This document shows, piece by piece, positions 17,528-26,505 of a stretch of DNA of 64,000 nt. The stretch is from positions 3,906,001-3,970,000 of the forward strand of contig NZ_CP036175.1 in assembly GCF_003261575.2 (NCBI RefSeq), in the 5' to 3' direction. The position numbers and the translations under genes are program-made. The DNA is from Klebsiella huaxiensis. Its GTDB lineage: Bacteria > Pseudomonadota > Gammaproteobacteria > Enterobacterales > Enterobacteriaceae. The first letter of the stretch is position 1, and each line of letters opens with the position of its first letter. The notes below the pieces were generated by a model. The model was not told the DNA's origin and did no database searches. It saw only the letters and a program-made list of their open reading frames with translations.

Positions 17528-18259
17528 ATGAAAAAAGTACTGATTGCCGCTCTTCTTGCGGGCATGAGCCTCTCCGCCACCGCAGCCCAGACCATTCGTT
17601 TCGCCACCGAGGCTTCCTATCCTCCGTTTGAAGCGATTGATGCTAATAACAAAATCGTCGGATTCGATGTCGATTTGGCCAATGCGCTGTGTAAAGAGAT
17701 TGATGCCACCTGCACCTTTACCAACCAGGCTTTCGACAGCCTGATCCCCAGCCTCAAGTTCCGTCGTTTCGATGCGGTAATGGCCGGGATGGACATCACC
17801 CCTGAGCGTGAAAAACAGGTGCTGTTCACCACGCCATATTACGAGAACTCAGCGCTGTTCGTCGGTCAGCAGGGTAAATTCACCAGTATCGATCAGCTTA
17901 AAGGCAAAAAAGTCGGCGTCCAGAACGGCACGACTCACCAGAAATTTATCACCGATAAGCACCCGGAAATCACCACTGTTCCTTACGACAGCTACCAGAA
18001 CGCGAAGCTGGATCTGCAAAACGGCCGTATTGACGCCGTCTTCGGCGATACCGCTGTCGTCACCGAATGGCTGAAGAGCAATCCGAAGCTGGGAGCAGTA
18101 GGCGACAAAGTCACCGACAAAGACTACTTCGGCACCGGTCTCGGCATTGCGCTGCGTCAGGGCAATACCGAGCTGCAGCAGAAATTCAACGCTGCGCTGG
18201 AAAAAGTGAAGAGCGATGGGACTTACCAGTCTATCTATAACAAATGGTTCCAGAAGTAA
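17528..18259 (+). CDS. artI: ArtI, periplasmic solute-binding protein of the arginine system
   Basis: The 243-residue protein has a Sec signal peptide (MKKVLIAALLAGMSLSATAA) and a mature polar amino-acid binding fold: ATEASYPPFEAID, GFDVDLANALC, GMDITPERE and the GTTHQK ligand loop. It feeds substrate to ArtQM-ArtP; in E. coli the arginine affinity is firmly shown for ArtJ and less clear for ArtI. GGGGA lies about 7 nt before ATG 17528. The frame is open far upstream inside artP, which is not coding. Confidence 0.96.
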   Translation: MKKVLIAALLAGMSLSATAAQTIRFATEASYPPFEAIDANNKIVGFDVDLANALCKEIDATCTFTNQAFDSLIPSLKFRRFDAVMAGMDITPEREKQVLFTTPYYENSALFVGQQGKFTSIDQLKGKKVGVQNGTTHQKFITDKHPEITTVPYDSYQNAKLDLQNGRIDAVFGDTAVVTEWLKSNPKLGAVGDKVTDKDYFGTGLGIALRQGNTELQQKFNAALEKVKSDGTYQSIYNKWFQK

Positions 18260-18265
18260 CGCTGA

Positions 18266-18982
18266 ATGAACGAATTTTTTCCATTAGCAAGCGCCGCCGG
18301 GATGACCGTCGGCCTTGCCGTTTGCGCGCTGATCATCGGCCTGGTGCTGGCGATGCTGTTTGCCGTCCTCGAGTCGGTGAAGCTGCGTCCGGTCGCCTGG
18401 CTCGCAACCGGCATTGTCACCCTTTTGCGCGGACTACCGGAAATTCTGGTGGTTCTGTTTATCTATTTTGGCTCATCACAACTGCTGCTCATTCTTTCTG
18501 ACGGCTTTACGATCAATCTCGGCTTTGCGCAGATCCCTGTGCAGATGGAAATTGAAAACTTCGACGTCAGCCCGTTCCTCTGCGGGGCCATTGCCCTCTC
18601 TCTGCTCTACGCCGCCTATGCGTCGCAGACCCTGCGCGGGGCGCTAAAAGCAGTCCCTCAGGGACAGTGGGAATCCGGTCAGGCGCTGGGATTATCGAAA
18701 GCCGCCATTTTCTTTCGCCTGGTGATGCCGCAAATGTGGCGGCACGCGCTGCCGGGTCTCGGCAACCAGTGGCTGGTGCTGCTGAAGGATACCGCGCTGG
18801 TAAGCCTGATCAGCGTCAACGACCTGATGCTGCAAACCAAAAGTATCGCCACCCGTACCCAGGAGCCGTTCAACTGGTACATCATCGCGGCGGCAATCTA
18901 TCTGGTCATCACCCTGTTAAGTCAGTACATCCTCAAACGTATTGACCAGCGTGCGACGCGCTTCGAAAGGAGTCCAGGCTGA
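18266..18982 (+). CDS. artQ: ArtQ, permease of the arginine ABC importer
   Basis: The 238-residue inner-membrane permease has about five helices and the HisMQ-type EAA cytoplasmic loop (QWESGQALGLSKAAIFFRLVMPQ). The ATG follows artI after 6 bp and its TGA overlaps the artM ATG. It pairs with ArtM to form the translocation pore. Confidence 0.96.
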   Translation: MNEFFPLASAAGMTVGLAVCALIIGLVLAMLFAVLESVKLRPVAWLATGIVTLLRGLPEILVVLFIYFGSSQLLLILSDGFTINLGFAQIPVQMEIENFDVSPFLCGAIALSLLYAAYASQTLRGALKAVPQGQWESGQALGLSKAAIFFRLVMPQMWRHALPGLGNQWLVLLKDTALVSLISVNDLMLQTKSIATRTQEPFNWYIIAAAIYLVITLLSQYILKRIDQRATRFERSPG

Positions 18983-19650
18983 TGCTTGATTACTTACCCG
19001 AACTGCTCAAAGGGCTACATACCAGCCTGACGCTGACTGCGGCATCCATCGCGGTGGCGCTGATTTTGTCGCTGATTTTTACCATCGTCCTGACGCTTAA
19101 AACGCCGGTGTTGGTATGGATTGTTCGCGGCTACATCACGCTATTTACCGGCACGCCGCTGCTGGTGCAGATCTTCCTGATTTACTACGGCCCGGGCCAG
19201 TTCCCGTCGCTGCAGGAATACCCGGTACTCTGGCATCTCATTTCAGAGCCCTGGCTCTGCGCGCTGATCGCTCTTTCTCTCAACAGCGCCGCTTATACCA
19301 CTCAGCTGTTTTATGGTGCTATTCGCGCTATTCCTGACGGTCAGTGGCAATCCTGCGGCGCGCTGGGGATGAGCAAGAAAGATACGCTGGCTATTTTGCT
19401 CCCGTATGCTTTCAAACGCGCCCTCTCCTCTTACTCCAACGAAGTGGTGCTGGTGTTCAAGAGTACTTCTCTGGCCTACACCATTACCTTGATGGAAGTG
19501 ATGGGCCACAGCCAGCTGCTCTATGGCCGTACCTATGATGTGATGGTGTTCGGCGCCGCCGGGATTGTCTATCTCATCGTCAACGGTCTACTGACGCTGC
19601 TGATGCGTCTGGTTGAGCATAAAGCGCTGGCTTTTGAGCGACGAAACTAG
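18982..19650 (+). CDS. artM: ArtM, permease of the arginine ABC importer
   Basis: The 222-residue inner-membrane permease is homologous to ArtQ, with the EAA loop region QWQSCGALGMSKKDTLAILLPYAF and about five helices. It is the last gene of artPIQM; a strong terminator follows at 19680. Start and length match E. coli ArtM. Confidence 0.96.
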   Translation: MLDYLPELLKGLHTSLTLTAASIAVALILSLIFTIVLTLKTPVLVWIVRGYITLFTGTPLLVQIFLIYYGPGQFPSLQEYPVLWHLISEPWLCALIALSLNSAAYTTQLFYGAIRAIPDGQWQSCGALGMSKKDTLAILLPYAFKRALSSYSNEVVLVFKSTSLAYTITLMEVMGHSQLLYGRTYDVMVFGAAGIVYLIVNGLLTLLMRLVEHKALAFERRN

Positions 19651-19679
19651 CGGCTAAAATGCATAATAAGTAAACGTGT

Positions 19680-19715
19680 GACGGATAAGGTTAATGACTT
19701 ATCCGTCTTTTTTTA
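19680..19715 (+). terminator. Rho-independent terminator of artPIQM
   Basis: GACGGATAAG (19680-19689) and CTTATCCGTC (19698-19707) form a perfect 10-bp stem, followed by seven T. Confidence 0.9.
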
Positions 19716-19721
19716 TTCAAA

Positions 19722-19760
19722 TTAAAATAATTATCCATATTTATTGAATATAAATTCATT
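19722..19760 (+). promoter_or_regulatory. Paired ARG boxes (ArgR operator) of artJ
   Basis: The downstream box ATTGAATATAAATTCATT (19743-19760) is a perfect match to the ArgR core TGAAT-N4-ATTCA. A weaker box (7 of 10) lies at 19722-19739, 3 bp away, the canonical spacing. This predicts arginine-dependent repression of artJ. Confidence 0.85.
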
Positions 19761-19829
19761 TAGTGGCATTGTTAACCCCAGCCGCAGACACGGCACAACA
19801 ACATAAGATTGACCGACGGGAGTTTGACG

Positions 19830-20561
19830 ATGAAAAAGTTAGTTCTGGCCGCACTGCTTACCTCTTTCGCCTTTGGCGCCGCAGCCGCAGAGAAAATCAG
19901 CTTTGGCGTTTCTGCAACCTATCCACCGTTTGAATCGATGGACGCCAACAACCAGATCGCCGGTTTCGATATCGACCTGGCAAACGCGCTGTGCAAACAA
20001 ATGCAGGCTGAATGTACTTTTACCAACCATGCTTTCGACAGCCTGATCCCGGCGCTCAAATTCAAGAAATATGATGCGGTGATTTCCGGTATGGACATTA
20101 CTCCAGAACGTAGCAAGCAGGTGGCATTTACCGACCCGTACTACGCCAACTCCGCGCTGGTGATTTCGAAGAAAGATGTTTACCACTCTTTCGACGATCT
20201 CAAAGGCAAGCGCATCGGTATGGAAAATGGCACCACGCATCAGAAATACCTGCAGGATAAACACCCTGAAGTGAAGACCGTAGCCTACGATAGCTACCAG
20301 AATGCGTTTATCGACCTGAAAAATGGCCGTATTGATGGGGTATTTGGCGATACCGCCGTGGTTAACGAATGGCTGAAAACCAACCCGCAGCTGGGCGCGG
20401 CGACGCCGAAAGTCACCGACCCGCAATACTTTGGCACCGGCCTCGGCATTGCGGTACGCCCGGATAATAAAGCACTACTGGAAAAACTGAACGCTGCGCT
20501 GAAGGCAATTAAAGCCGACGGCACCTACGACAAAATCAGCAATCAGTGGTTCCCGGAGTAA
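19830..20561 (+). CDS. artJ: ArtJ, periplasmic L-arginine-binding protein
   Basis: The 243-residue protein is a paralogue of ArtI with a Sec signal (MKKLVLAALLTSFAFGAAAA) and the same ligand-binding landmarks (VSATYPPFESMD, SGMDITPERSKQV, GTTHQKY). E. coli ArtJ binds L-arginine with high affinity and feeds ArtPQM. The start at 19830 (GGGAG upstream) gives the family length. It is monocistronic, with its own ArgR operator and the artM terminator before it, and ends at a BIME that separates it from the convergent two-component genes. Confidence 0.96.
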   Translation: MKKLVLAALLTSFAFGAAAAEKISFGVSATYPPFESMDANNQIAGFDIDLANALCKQMQAECTFTNHAFDSLIPALKFKKYDAVISGMDITPERSKQVAFTDPYYANSALVISKKDVYHSFDDLKGKRIGMENGTTHQKYLQDKHPEVKTVAYDSYQNAFIDLKNGRIDGVFGDTAVVNEWLKTNPQLGAATPKVTDPQYFGTGLGIAVRPDNKALLEKLNAALKAIKADGTYDKISNQWFPE

Positions 20562-20566
20562 TCCTT

Positions 20567-20663
20567 CCCGGAGGCGGCGCGGTGCGCCTGTCCGGGCTAC
20601 CCAGCCCGCAGACGACTGTGAACCTGTAGCCCGGGCAAGGCGCATCAAGCGCCGCCCCCGGGA
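20567..20663. repeat. BIME (two inverted REP units) after artJ
   Basis: A REP-like unit (CCCGGAGGCGGCGC through CCGGGCTAC) and its inverted partner (GTAGCCCGGGCAAGGCGC through CCCCCGGGA) sit in the convergent gap between artJ and the sensor kinase gene. Confidence 0.8.
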
Positions 20664-20716
20664 TGATAATGTGCAACCACACGACCTGGACAGAGCCGGT
20701 CAACAAACCAAGAACC

Positions 20717-22189
20717 TTAAACCGGCAGGGTAAACTGGAAACAGGCCCCTGCCGGTGCTTCCAAAAGGCGTATATCGCCACCGTGTAGCTGTAGCATCCT
20801 GCGCACAATCATCAAGCCCAACCCCCCTCGCGATGCGCTTTGCGCGCCCGGCTCCAGTACCGAAGGCCGTTCGAATAGCGTCGCCCGTAGTTCACCAGCC
20901 ACTCCCGGCCCGCTATCCGCGACCTCAACGATAATCTCCGGCCCTGAACGATGCGCCATCAGGCGAATCACGCCGCCTTCCGGGGTGTGCCGCAGGGCGT
21001 TATCCAGTAAATTAGTCAGCACCCTTTCGATCATAGACAGGTCCGCGACAACCGGCGGCAAACCCTCCGACAGCTCCAGCTGCAAAGCAATTTTTCGCGT
21101 GGCGATCGTCAAATCGAACTTTTGCGCCACGTCCTGCACCAGCTCAGCCAGCACAAACTTCTCCGGCTGCGGCTTAATTCCCCCGTGTTCCAGGCGGGCC
21201 AACTCAAACAGCTGCTGAGAAAGATGACGAACTTTATTCCCCTGACGTAGCGCGATGTTCAGATACTGTTTGTTCTCCTCCACCGTGAGTCGATCGGCCT
21301 TAAGGGTCAATGTTTCCAGATAGCCCAGCAACGAGGTCAGCGGCGTGCGCAGGTCGTGAGAGATATTAGCGACGAATTCGCGACGCTGGCGATCGCTATC
21401 GGCCAGGCGATCCCACTGCCCGGCAATCTGGCGGGCCAGCTCGATAAAGCGGTTATGCAGCACGGCCACTTCATTCCCCGGATTCGCGTCCGGTGCCTGC
21501 GCCGCCAGCGCCTTAATCGCGCGAATGCTGTCTTTTTCATCCGTCGCCACCAACGCGGTAAGCTGGCGTACCGGGCGCGTTACCCAATACCAGGCAAGGC
21601 CGCCCGCCAGCAGGCCAAGACCGACGACCAGTACAAGGGTCCACAATAACAGGCTCCCCAACGTTTTCTGCCAGGCGCTTGCCGCCAGTTCATTGAAGGT
21701 TTCACCCTGTAAAATGATATACAGATAGCCGCGCAGCTGGCCGTCCTGCCTTAGCGGCGCGACGCTAAACACTTTTTGCTGGTCAATACTGCGCGGGTCG
21801 TCGCCATAAATCGGCCACGTGCCGCCGGAGAGAAAAGTTTGTACCGGGGCCAGACCAATACGCTGGCGCTTGATATGACCCGGCGGCGCAGCGTCAGCCA
21901 GCAGCTCGCCGTCGGGTGAAACCAGATACAGCTCGACGCTTGGGTTAAAGGTCATCAGCCGGTCGAAAAGCGGTTTCAGCATCTGGCGGTCAACCTGCCC
22001 CTGAGAGTCCAGAAGCGGTTCGCGGGCGGCAATTTGCTGCGCCAGTCCGGCAGAGAGACGCTGCACCATCGCATTACCATATTGCGCGCTGCTGTAGAGC
22101 TGGATCAGACACACGGCGACGGCACAGAGCAGCAGCAGCGAGGTGAAAACCAACGCCAGGCGCTGGCTGAGGCTGAGACGGTGGATCAT
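20717..22189 (-). CDS. Two-component sensor histidine kinase, unnamed
   Basis: The 490-residue inner-membrane kinase has TM1 (about residues 11-31), a periplasmic sensor domain (about 32-178), TM2 (about 179-203), a HAMP-like linker, a HisKA domain with phospho-accepting His278 in ANISHDLRTPLTSL, and a HATPase_c domain with N-box LTNLLDNALRHTPEGG, G1 DSGPGV and G2 GGLGLMIV. The periplasmic part matches no ligand domain I recognise, so the signal is unknown. Its start overlaps the stop of the regulator gene by 4 bp. K-12 has no such pair between artJ and rlmC. Confidence 0.93.
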   Translation of the reverse strand: MIHRLSLSQRLALVFTSLLLLCAVAVCLIQLYSSAQYGNAMVQRLSAGLAQQIAAREPLLDSQGQVDRQMLKPLFDRLMTFNPSVELYLVSPDGELLADAAPPGHIKRQRIGLAPVQTFLSGGTWPIYGDDPRSIDQQKVFSVAPLRQDGQLRGYLYIILQGETFNELAASAWQKTLGSLLLWTLVLVVGLGLLAGGLAWYWVTRPVRQLTALVATDEKDSIRAIKALAAQAPDANPGNEVAVLHNRFIELARQIAGQWDRLADSDRQRREFVANISHDLRTPLTSLLGYLETLTLKADRLTVEENKQYLNIALRQGNKVRHLSQQLFELARLEHGGIKPQPEKFVLAELVQDVAQKFDLTIATRKIALQLELSEGLPPVVADLSMIERVLTNLLDNALRHTPEGGVIRLMAHRSGPEIIVEVADSGPGVAGELRATLFERPSVLEPGAQSASRGGLGLMIVRRMLQLHGGDIRLLEAPAGACFQFTLPV

Positions 22190-22923
22190 GACAGCGCCTC
22201 TTTGCGCTCCACGGCGAATTTATAGCCTTTTCCCCAGACGGTCAGGATGATGTCAGGTTCAGCCGGGTCGTGCTCAATTTTGGTACGCAGGCGGTTGATA
22301 TGCGTATTGACCGTATGCTCATAGCCATCGTGCTGATAGCCCCATACCTGGTCAAGCAGCGCCAGGCGGGAAAAGACCTCTCCCGGGTGGCGGGCAAAGT
22401 AGTACAGCAGGTCAAACTCTCGCGGCGTGAGATCGATCGCCTCGCCGCGCAGCTTCACTTCGCGGGACAAGGGGTCGATGCTCAGACCATGGCTGACGAT
22501 GCGCCCGGCATCCATCAACAGATTCTGGCCCATCGCCTCCTGGCGGCGAAACACCGCTTTCACTCTGGCGGTCAGTTCGAGAATTGAAAAGGGTTTAGCA
22601 AGGTAATCATCCGCGCCCATTTCCAGCCCCTGCACGCGCTGGGTTTCGCTGGCGCGGGCGCTGATAATAATGACCGGCAGGTAACGAGTTTGCTGGCGAA
22701 TGCGCCGACAGATTTCCAGACCATCAACGTTGGGCAGCATCAGGTCGAGAATCACCGCATCCCAGATCTCTTTCTCCAGCCGCTGTAGCGCCTGCGCCCC
22801 GTCCGCCTCGTGGACAATCTGATACCCCTCATCCTGCAGATTCAAGCGCAGCAGCGCAGCGATATCGTCATCATCTTCAACCAACAGAATTCTCTTAACC
22901 ACCGGCAGCACTCCGCTTTTCAT
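22186..22923 (-). CDS. OmpR/PhoB-family response regulator, unnamed
   Basis: The 245-residue regulator has a receiver domain with acidic pair D17/D18, phospho-acceptor D60 (VILDLMLPNVDG), S87 and K109 (LAKPFS), and a winged-helix DNA-binding domain (LTPREFDLLYYFARHPGEVFSR, then VWGKGYKF). It is the first gene of the pair and should activate or repress targets in response to the downstream kinase. The start is uncertain: ATG 22923 has no clear ribosome site, whereas GTG at 22902 has GGAG 7 nt upstream and would remove seven residues. Target genes are not evident from the window. Confidence 0.93.
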   Translation of the reverse strand: MKSGVLPVVKRILLVEDDDDIAALLRLNLQDEGYQIVHEADGAQALQRLEKEIWDAVILDLMLPNVDGLEICRRIRQQTRYLPVIIISARASETQRVQGLEMGADDYLAKPFSILELTARVKAVFRRQEAMGQNLLMDAGRIVSHGLSIDPLSREVKLRGEAIDLTPREFDLLYYFARHPGEVFSRLALLDQVWGYQHDGYEHTVNTHINRLRTKIEHDPAEPDIILTVWGKGYKFAVERKEALS

Positions 22924-22980
22924 ACATTCTGATTAGCCAAGCTTACCCGATCTTCGCCTGCTGAAGAGTTCACATTTTAG

Positions 22981-24111
22981 TTATACTTCGCGAACCAGTA
23001 GGGTCAGCACCTCATAGTGGGCGGTGTGGGGGAACATATCGAACAGCTGCACGCGTTCGATACGATACCCGGTCAGACGAGTGATATCTTTCGCCATCGT
23101 CCGGGCGTTACAGCTGGAGTAGATAATAAAGTCTGGCGCCATGCGGCTTAAATAGTCGCACAGCTCGCTGCCAATACCGCGACGCGGCGGATTCACCAGT
23201 ACCAGCTCCGGAACCTCACCTTCACCAGTAGCAAACTGCGTAGAGTCGAGCGCCTGAAAATGCAAATTGAGTAAACCTAACTCCGCCGCCGACTGTTTTG
23301 CGCAGGCGATGGCTTCCGGGGCGATCTCAATCCCGGTCAGGCGCATCTGCGGTGTGGCGCAGTGCAGTCCAAAGCCGCCAACGCCGCAGAAGAGATCCCA
23401 CATATGGTTAATCGGTAGCTGGCGCACCCAGTCGCGAGCGGTGGCATACAGCTGGCTGGCAACCACCGGGTTAGTCTGAAAGAAGCTCTGCGGGCGGATC
23501 CACAGCGGCAAGCCGTTGAAATTTTCCGCCAGCGCCTGCTGGTCAGTGAGGAAGATTTCCTGCTCTCCCTCCATGATAGCCATATGCACCGGCTGAATAT
23601 TGGCGGTAATCACTTTCAGTTGCGGAAGCTGTGCCTGTAGCTCCGGCAGCGCCGCGCGCAGTTGGGCAAGCTTGGTCTCTGAGCGCAGAACAAAGCGCAG
23701 CATCATACCGCCATCCTGCTGGCTTTCGGTGAGCAGAATATACTTCAGCTCGCCGCGTTTACGGGCCACGTTGTAGGGCGTGAGTCCGGCACGGGCGATA
23801 AACGGTTTAAGCGCGGCAAATACGGGGGCAAAACTTTGCGGGTAAAGCGGGCAATCAGTCAGGTCTTCTGCCCCACCATCACGGTGCAGCATCCCGAGGA
23901 GCGGGCGTTCCACGCTACCGCTGACCACCATTTTCGCTTTGTTGCGAAACCCGGTTTCCGGGCCGCACACCGGCGCGCACCAGTTGGCTACCGGAGCATC
24001 CGTCAACAGCGTACGCAGGTCGGCCATTTTATCGGCGAGCTGTTGAGATATCGGTAGTTCGAGCCACTGGCAGGAGCGACAGCGGTTCGCGTCATAAAGT
24101 GCGCAGTGCAT
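22981..24111 (-). CDS. rlmC: RlmC (YbjF/RumB), 23S rRNA m5U747 methyltransferase
   Basis: This SAM-dependent enzyme methylates U747 of 23S rRNA. The 376-residue protein has the N-terminal iron-sulfur cysteines (C3, C11, C14, and a later one in DCPLYP), the SAM-binding loop WDLFCGVGGFGL, the motif LVNPPRRGIG and the catalytic cysteine in IIYSSCNARTM. Length and start match E. coli. It stands alone between the regulator gene and ybjO on the same strand. Confidence 0.97.
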   Translation of the reverse strand: MHCALYDANRCRSCQWLELPISQQLADKMADLRTLLTDAPVANWCAPVCGPETGFRNKAKMVVSGSVERPLLGMLHRDGGAEDLTDCPLYPQSFAPVFAALKPFIARAGLTPYNVARKRGELKYILLTESQQDGGMMLRFVLRSETKLAQLRAALPELQAQLPQLKVITANIQPVHMAIMEGEQEIFLTDQQALAENFNGLPLWIRPQSFFQTNPVVASQLYATARDWVRQLPINHMWDLFCGVGGFGLHCATPQMRLTGIEIAPEAIACAKQSAAELGLLNLHFQALDSTQFATGEGEVPELVLVNPPRRGIGSELCDYLSRMAPDFIIYSSCNARTMAKDITRLTGYRIERVQLFDMFPHTAHYEVLTLLVREV

Positions 24112-24153
24112 AACAAGACCTTCAAAAAAACAGGGGCGGGGATTGTATCACCG

Positions 24154-24642
24154 TTACTGTAAACGGAAAAAGCGTCGGCACGGTGTAGGAACAAACAGAA
24201 TGGCCAGCACCAGCAGATCCGGCAGTTTTTGCAGCACCAGAGAACGGAATATTTCACGCTTCGACTCTCCGGCGATGCTAAAGAGCTCCGGATAACCGTA
24301 GCCCAGAGAAGCGGCCCACAGGTAGCCAATCACGATAATCTGAGTCAACAGGAACAGCCAGCGCGCCCAATTACGCCCTTTTACCAGCGAAAACGCGCAC
24401 CAGATTTCAACGAACACCAGCACCAGGCTTGAGAGGAAAACCAGGGTTAACGCCCACGTCTGTACGCTGCGATGAACGAACTCTTCAATACCCTGAACGC
24501 CAAGCTGATTGAGGATCATCAGCAAATCCAGGCCGCGGATTAAAATAATGGCGAAAGCCGCCACCTGCACCAGCGCAGGAACGTTAAGACGAGCATGAGA
24601 TGAACGCGTTTTAGTAAACAATCCCAACGTAAAGTCTTCCAT
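24154..24642 (-). CDS. ybjO: YbjO, inner-membrane protein (DUF2593)
   Basis: The 162-residue protein has about four hydrophobic segments, no signal peptide and no catalytic motif. It equals E. coli YbjO in length and position, next to the pot operon. Function is unknown. It begins 57 bp after the end of potI on the same strand and might be read through from it. Confidence 0.9.
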   Translation of the reverse strand: MEDFTLGLFTKTRSSHARLNVPALVQVAAFAIILIRGLDLLMILNQLGVQGIEEFVHRSVQTWALTLVFLSSLVLVFVEIWCAFSLVKGRNWARWLFLLTQIIVIGYLWAASLGYGYPELFSIAGESKREIFRSLVLQKLPDLLVLAILFVPTPCRRFFRLQ

Positions 24643-24699
24643 GAAAACGGCGCCACAAATGCGGCGCCGATGTTAACTCTATTGCAGATTTTAGGCGGT

Positions 24700-25545
24700 T
24701 CAGCCCCTTCTTGCACGCTGGATATCACGCACCCGCTGCTTTTCCGCGCGAGCCATTAAATACCAGGCGATAAAACCGACAATCCCGACCACGCCGAGGA
24801 TTAAGGTCGCCAGGGCGTTAATCTCCGGATTGACGCCCATGCGCACGCTGGAGAAGACCAGCATCGGCAGCGTTGTCGCGCCCGGGCCGGAAACAAAGCT
24901 GGCAATTACCAGGTCGTCCAGCGACAAAGTGAACGCCAGCAGCCAGCCCGAAACGACCGCCGGCATAATCATCGGCAGCGTAATGACAAAGAAGACTTTA
25001 AGCGGCGCAGCGCCAAGATCCATCGCTGCCTCTTCAATTGAGTGGTCCAGCTCGCGCAGACGCGAAGAAATGACCACCGCGACGTAGGCGGTACAGAAGG
25101 TGACGTGCGCCAGCCAGATCGTCAGCATTCCGCGATCCGACGGCCAGCCAATAGAGTGCCCTAACGCAACAAACAACAGCAGCAGCGACAAACCCGTTAT
25201 TACATCGGGCATTACCAGCGGCGCGGTGATCATAAAGGCAAAGCCGTTTGAACCGCGGAAGCGGCCAAAACGCACCATCACTACCGCAGCAATAGTGCCA
25301 AGGATAACCGCCGCCGTCGCGGCGCAGGCGGCAATGGTCAGGCTCAGTCCCACCGCGCTCATCATCGCATCGTCATGAAAAAGCTCGCGATACCAACGCG
25401 TCGACCACCCAGCCCAGACCGTCACCAGCTTCGAGCTGTTGAACGAGTAAATCACCAGCATCAGCATTGGCGCATACAAAAAAGTAAAGCCGAGCACCAG
25501 AATCAAAATTCGCCACGGCGAACGGACTACCGGCAAATTATTCAT
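24700..25545 (-). CDS. potI: PotI, putrescine importer permease
   Basis: The 281-residue permease of the PotFGHI putrescine transporter has about six helices and the EAA loop EEAAMDLGAAPLKVFFVITLP. ATG 25545 is chosen over an upstream ATG at 25587 because it begins the conserved MNNLPVVRSPWRI and overlaps the potH stop by 4 bp. It is the last gene of potFGHI. Confidence 0.96.
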   Translation of the reverse strand: MNNLPVVRSPWRILILVLGFTFLYAPMLMLVIYSFNSSKLVTVWAGWSTRWYRELFHDDAMMSAVGLSLTIAACAATAAVILGTIAAVVMVRFGRFRGSNGFAFMITAPLVMPDVITGLSLLLLFVALGHSIGWPSDRGMLTIWLAHVTFCTAYVAVVISSRLRELDHSIEEAAMDLGAAPLKVFFVITLPMIMPAVVSGWLLAFTLSLDDLVIASFVSGPGATTLPMLVFSSVRMGVNPEINALATLILGVVGIVGFIAWYLMARAEKQRVRDIQRARRG

Positions 25546-26495
25546 CCGTGTTCCCCCACCTGTTTTTGCTGATGCTTGTGAAACCACATGATCGGTACGA
25601 TCAGCAGTAACAGCATCACGATCGCCACCGCCGAGGCTACCGGCCAGTCGCGGTTATTAAAGAACTCCTGCCACAGCACGCGGCCAATCATAATGCTGTC
25701 CGGGCCGCCCAGCAGTTCCGGGATAACGAACTCCCCTACCGCCGGAATAAACACCAGCATCGACCCGGCGATAATGCCGCCTTTGGTGAGCGGAACGATC
25801 ACCTGGAAGAAGGTTTTCAGCGGTCTGGCGCCCAGATCCAGCGACGCCTCGACCAGTGAGTAATCAATGCGCGTCAGAGCGGTATAAATCGGCAACACCA
25901 TAAACGGCAGATAGGCGTATACAATGCCGATATAGACCGCAAGGTTGGTATGCAGGATCTCCAGCGGCTGATCGATAACCCCCAGCCACAACAGGAAGTT
26001 ATTCAGTACGCCGTTGCTTTTCAGCAGTCCCATCCAGGCATAGACGCGGATCAGGAACGACGTCCACGATGGCAGGATAACCAGCAGCAGCAGGATGTTG
26101 CGCGTCGATGGTTTACTGTGCGCGACAGCCCACGCCAGCGGGTAGCCCATCAACAGGCAGCAGAACGTCGAGATCCCCGCCACCTGAAGCGACTGTAAAT
26201 ACGCTTCGAAATAGAGCGGATCGTCGGTGAGCTGCAGGAAATTGCCTAGATTCAGCGTCAACGTCAGCTGGCCGTCAGCCCATTCCAGCAGATCGGTATA
26301 AGGCGGGATCGCCCGCGCCATTTCCGCCAGGCTGATTTTAAACACAATCAGGAACGGCAGCAGGAACAGCAAAATCAGCCACACGTAAGGTAGCGCAATC
26401 ACCAGTTTGCGCCCGTGAGACATTTGCAGGCGCGCCAGCCACAGCGCAAAACCGCCCGGCTTTTTAGCGCCTGACGGAGGTTCTAATGTACTCAT
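25542..26495 (-). CDS. potH: PotH, putrescine importer permease
   Basis: The 317-residue permease partner of PotI has six helices after a basic N-terminus (MSHGRKLVIALPYVWLILLF) and the EAA loop VEASLDLGARPLKTFFQVIVP. It starts 10 bp after the end of potG and overlaps potI by 4 bp. Length matches E. coli PotH. Confidence 0.96.
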   Translation of the reverse strand: MSTLEPPSGAKKPGGFALWLARLQMSHGRKLVIALPYVWLILLFLLPFLIVFKISLAEMARAIPPYTDLLEWADGQLTLTLNLGNFLQLTDDPLYFEAYLQSLQVAGISTFCCLLMGYPLAWAVAHSKPSTRNILLLLVILPSWTSFLIRVYAWMGLLKSNGVLNNFLLWLGVIDQPLEILHTNLAVYIGIVYAYLPFMVLPIYTALTRIDYSLVEASLDLGARPLKTFFQVIVPLTKGGIIAGSMLVFIPAVGEFVIPELLGGPDSIMIGRVLWQEFFNNRDWPVASAVAIVMLLLLIVPIMWFHKHQQKQVGEHG

Positions 26496-26505
26496 CGCCC
26501 TCTCC

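Noticed and set aside
20562..20716. Possible sRNA in the artJ / kinase gap
   Set aside because: The folding potential is explained by the two inverted REP units; no promoter or T-tract terminator was seen.
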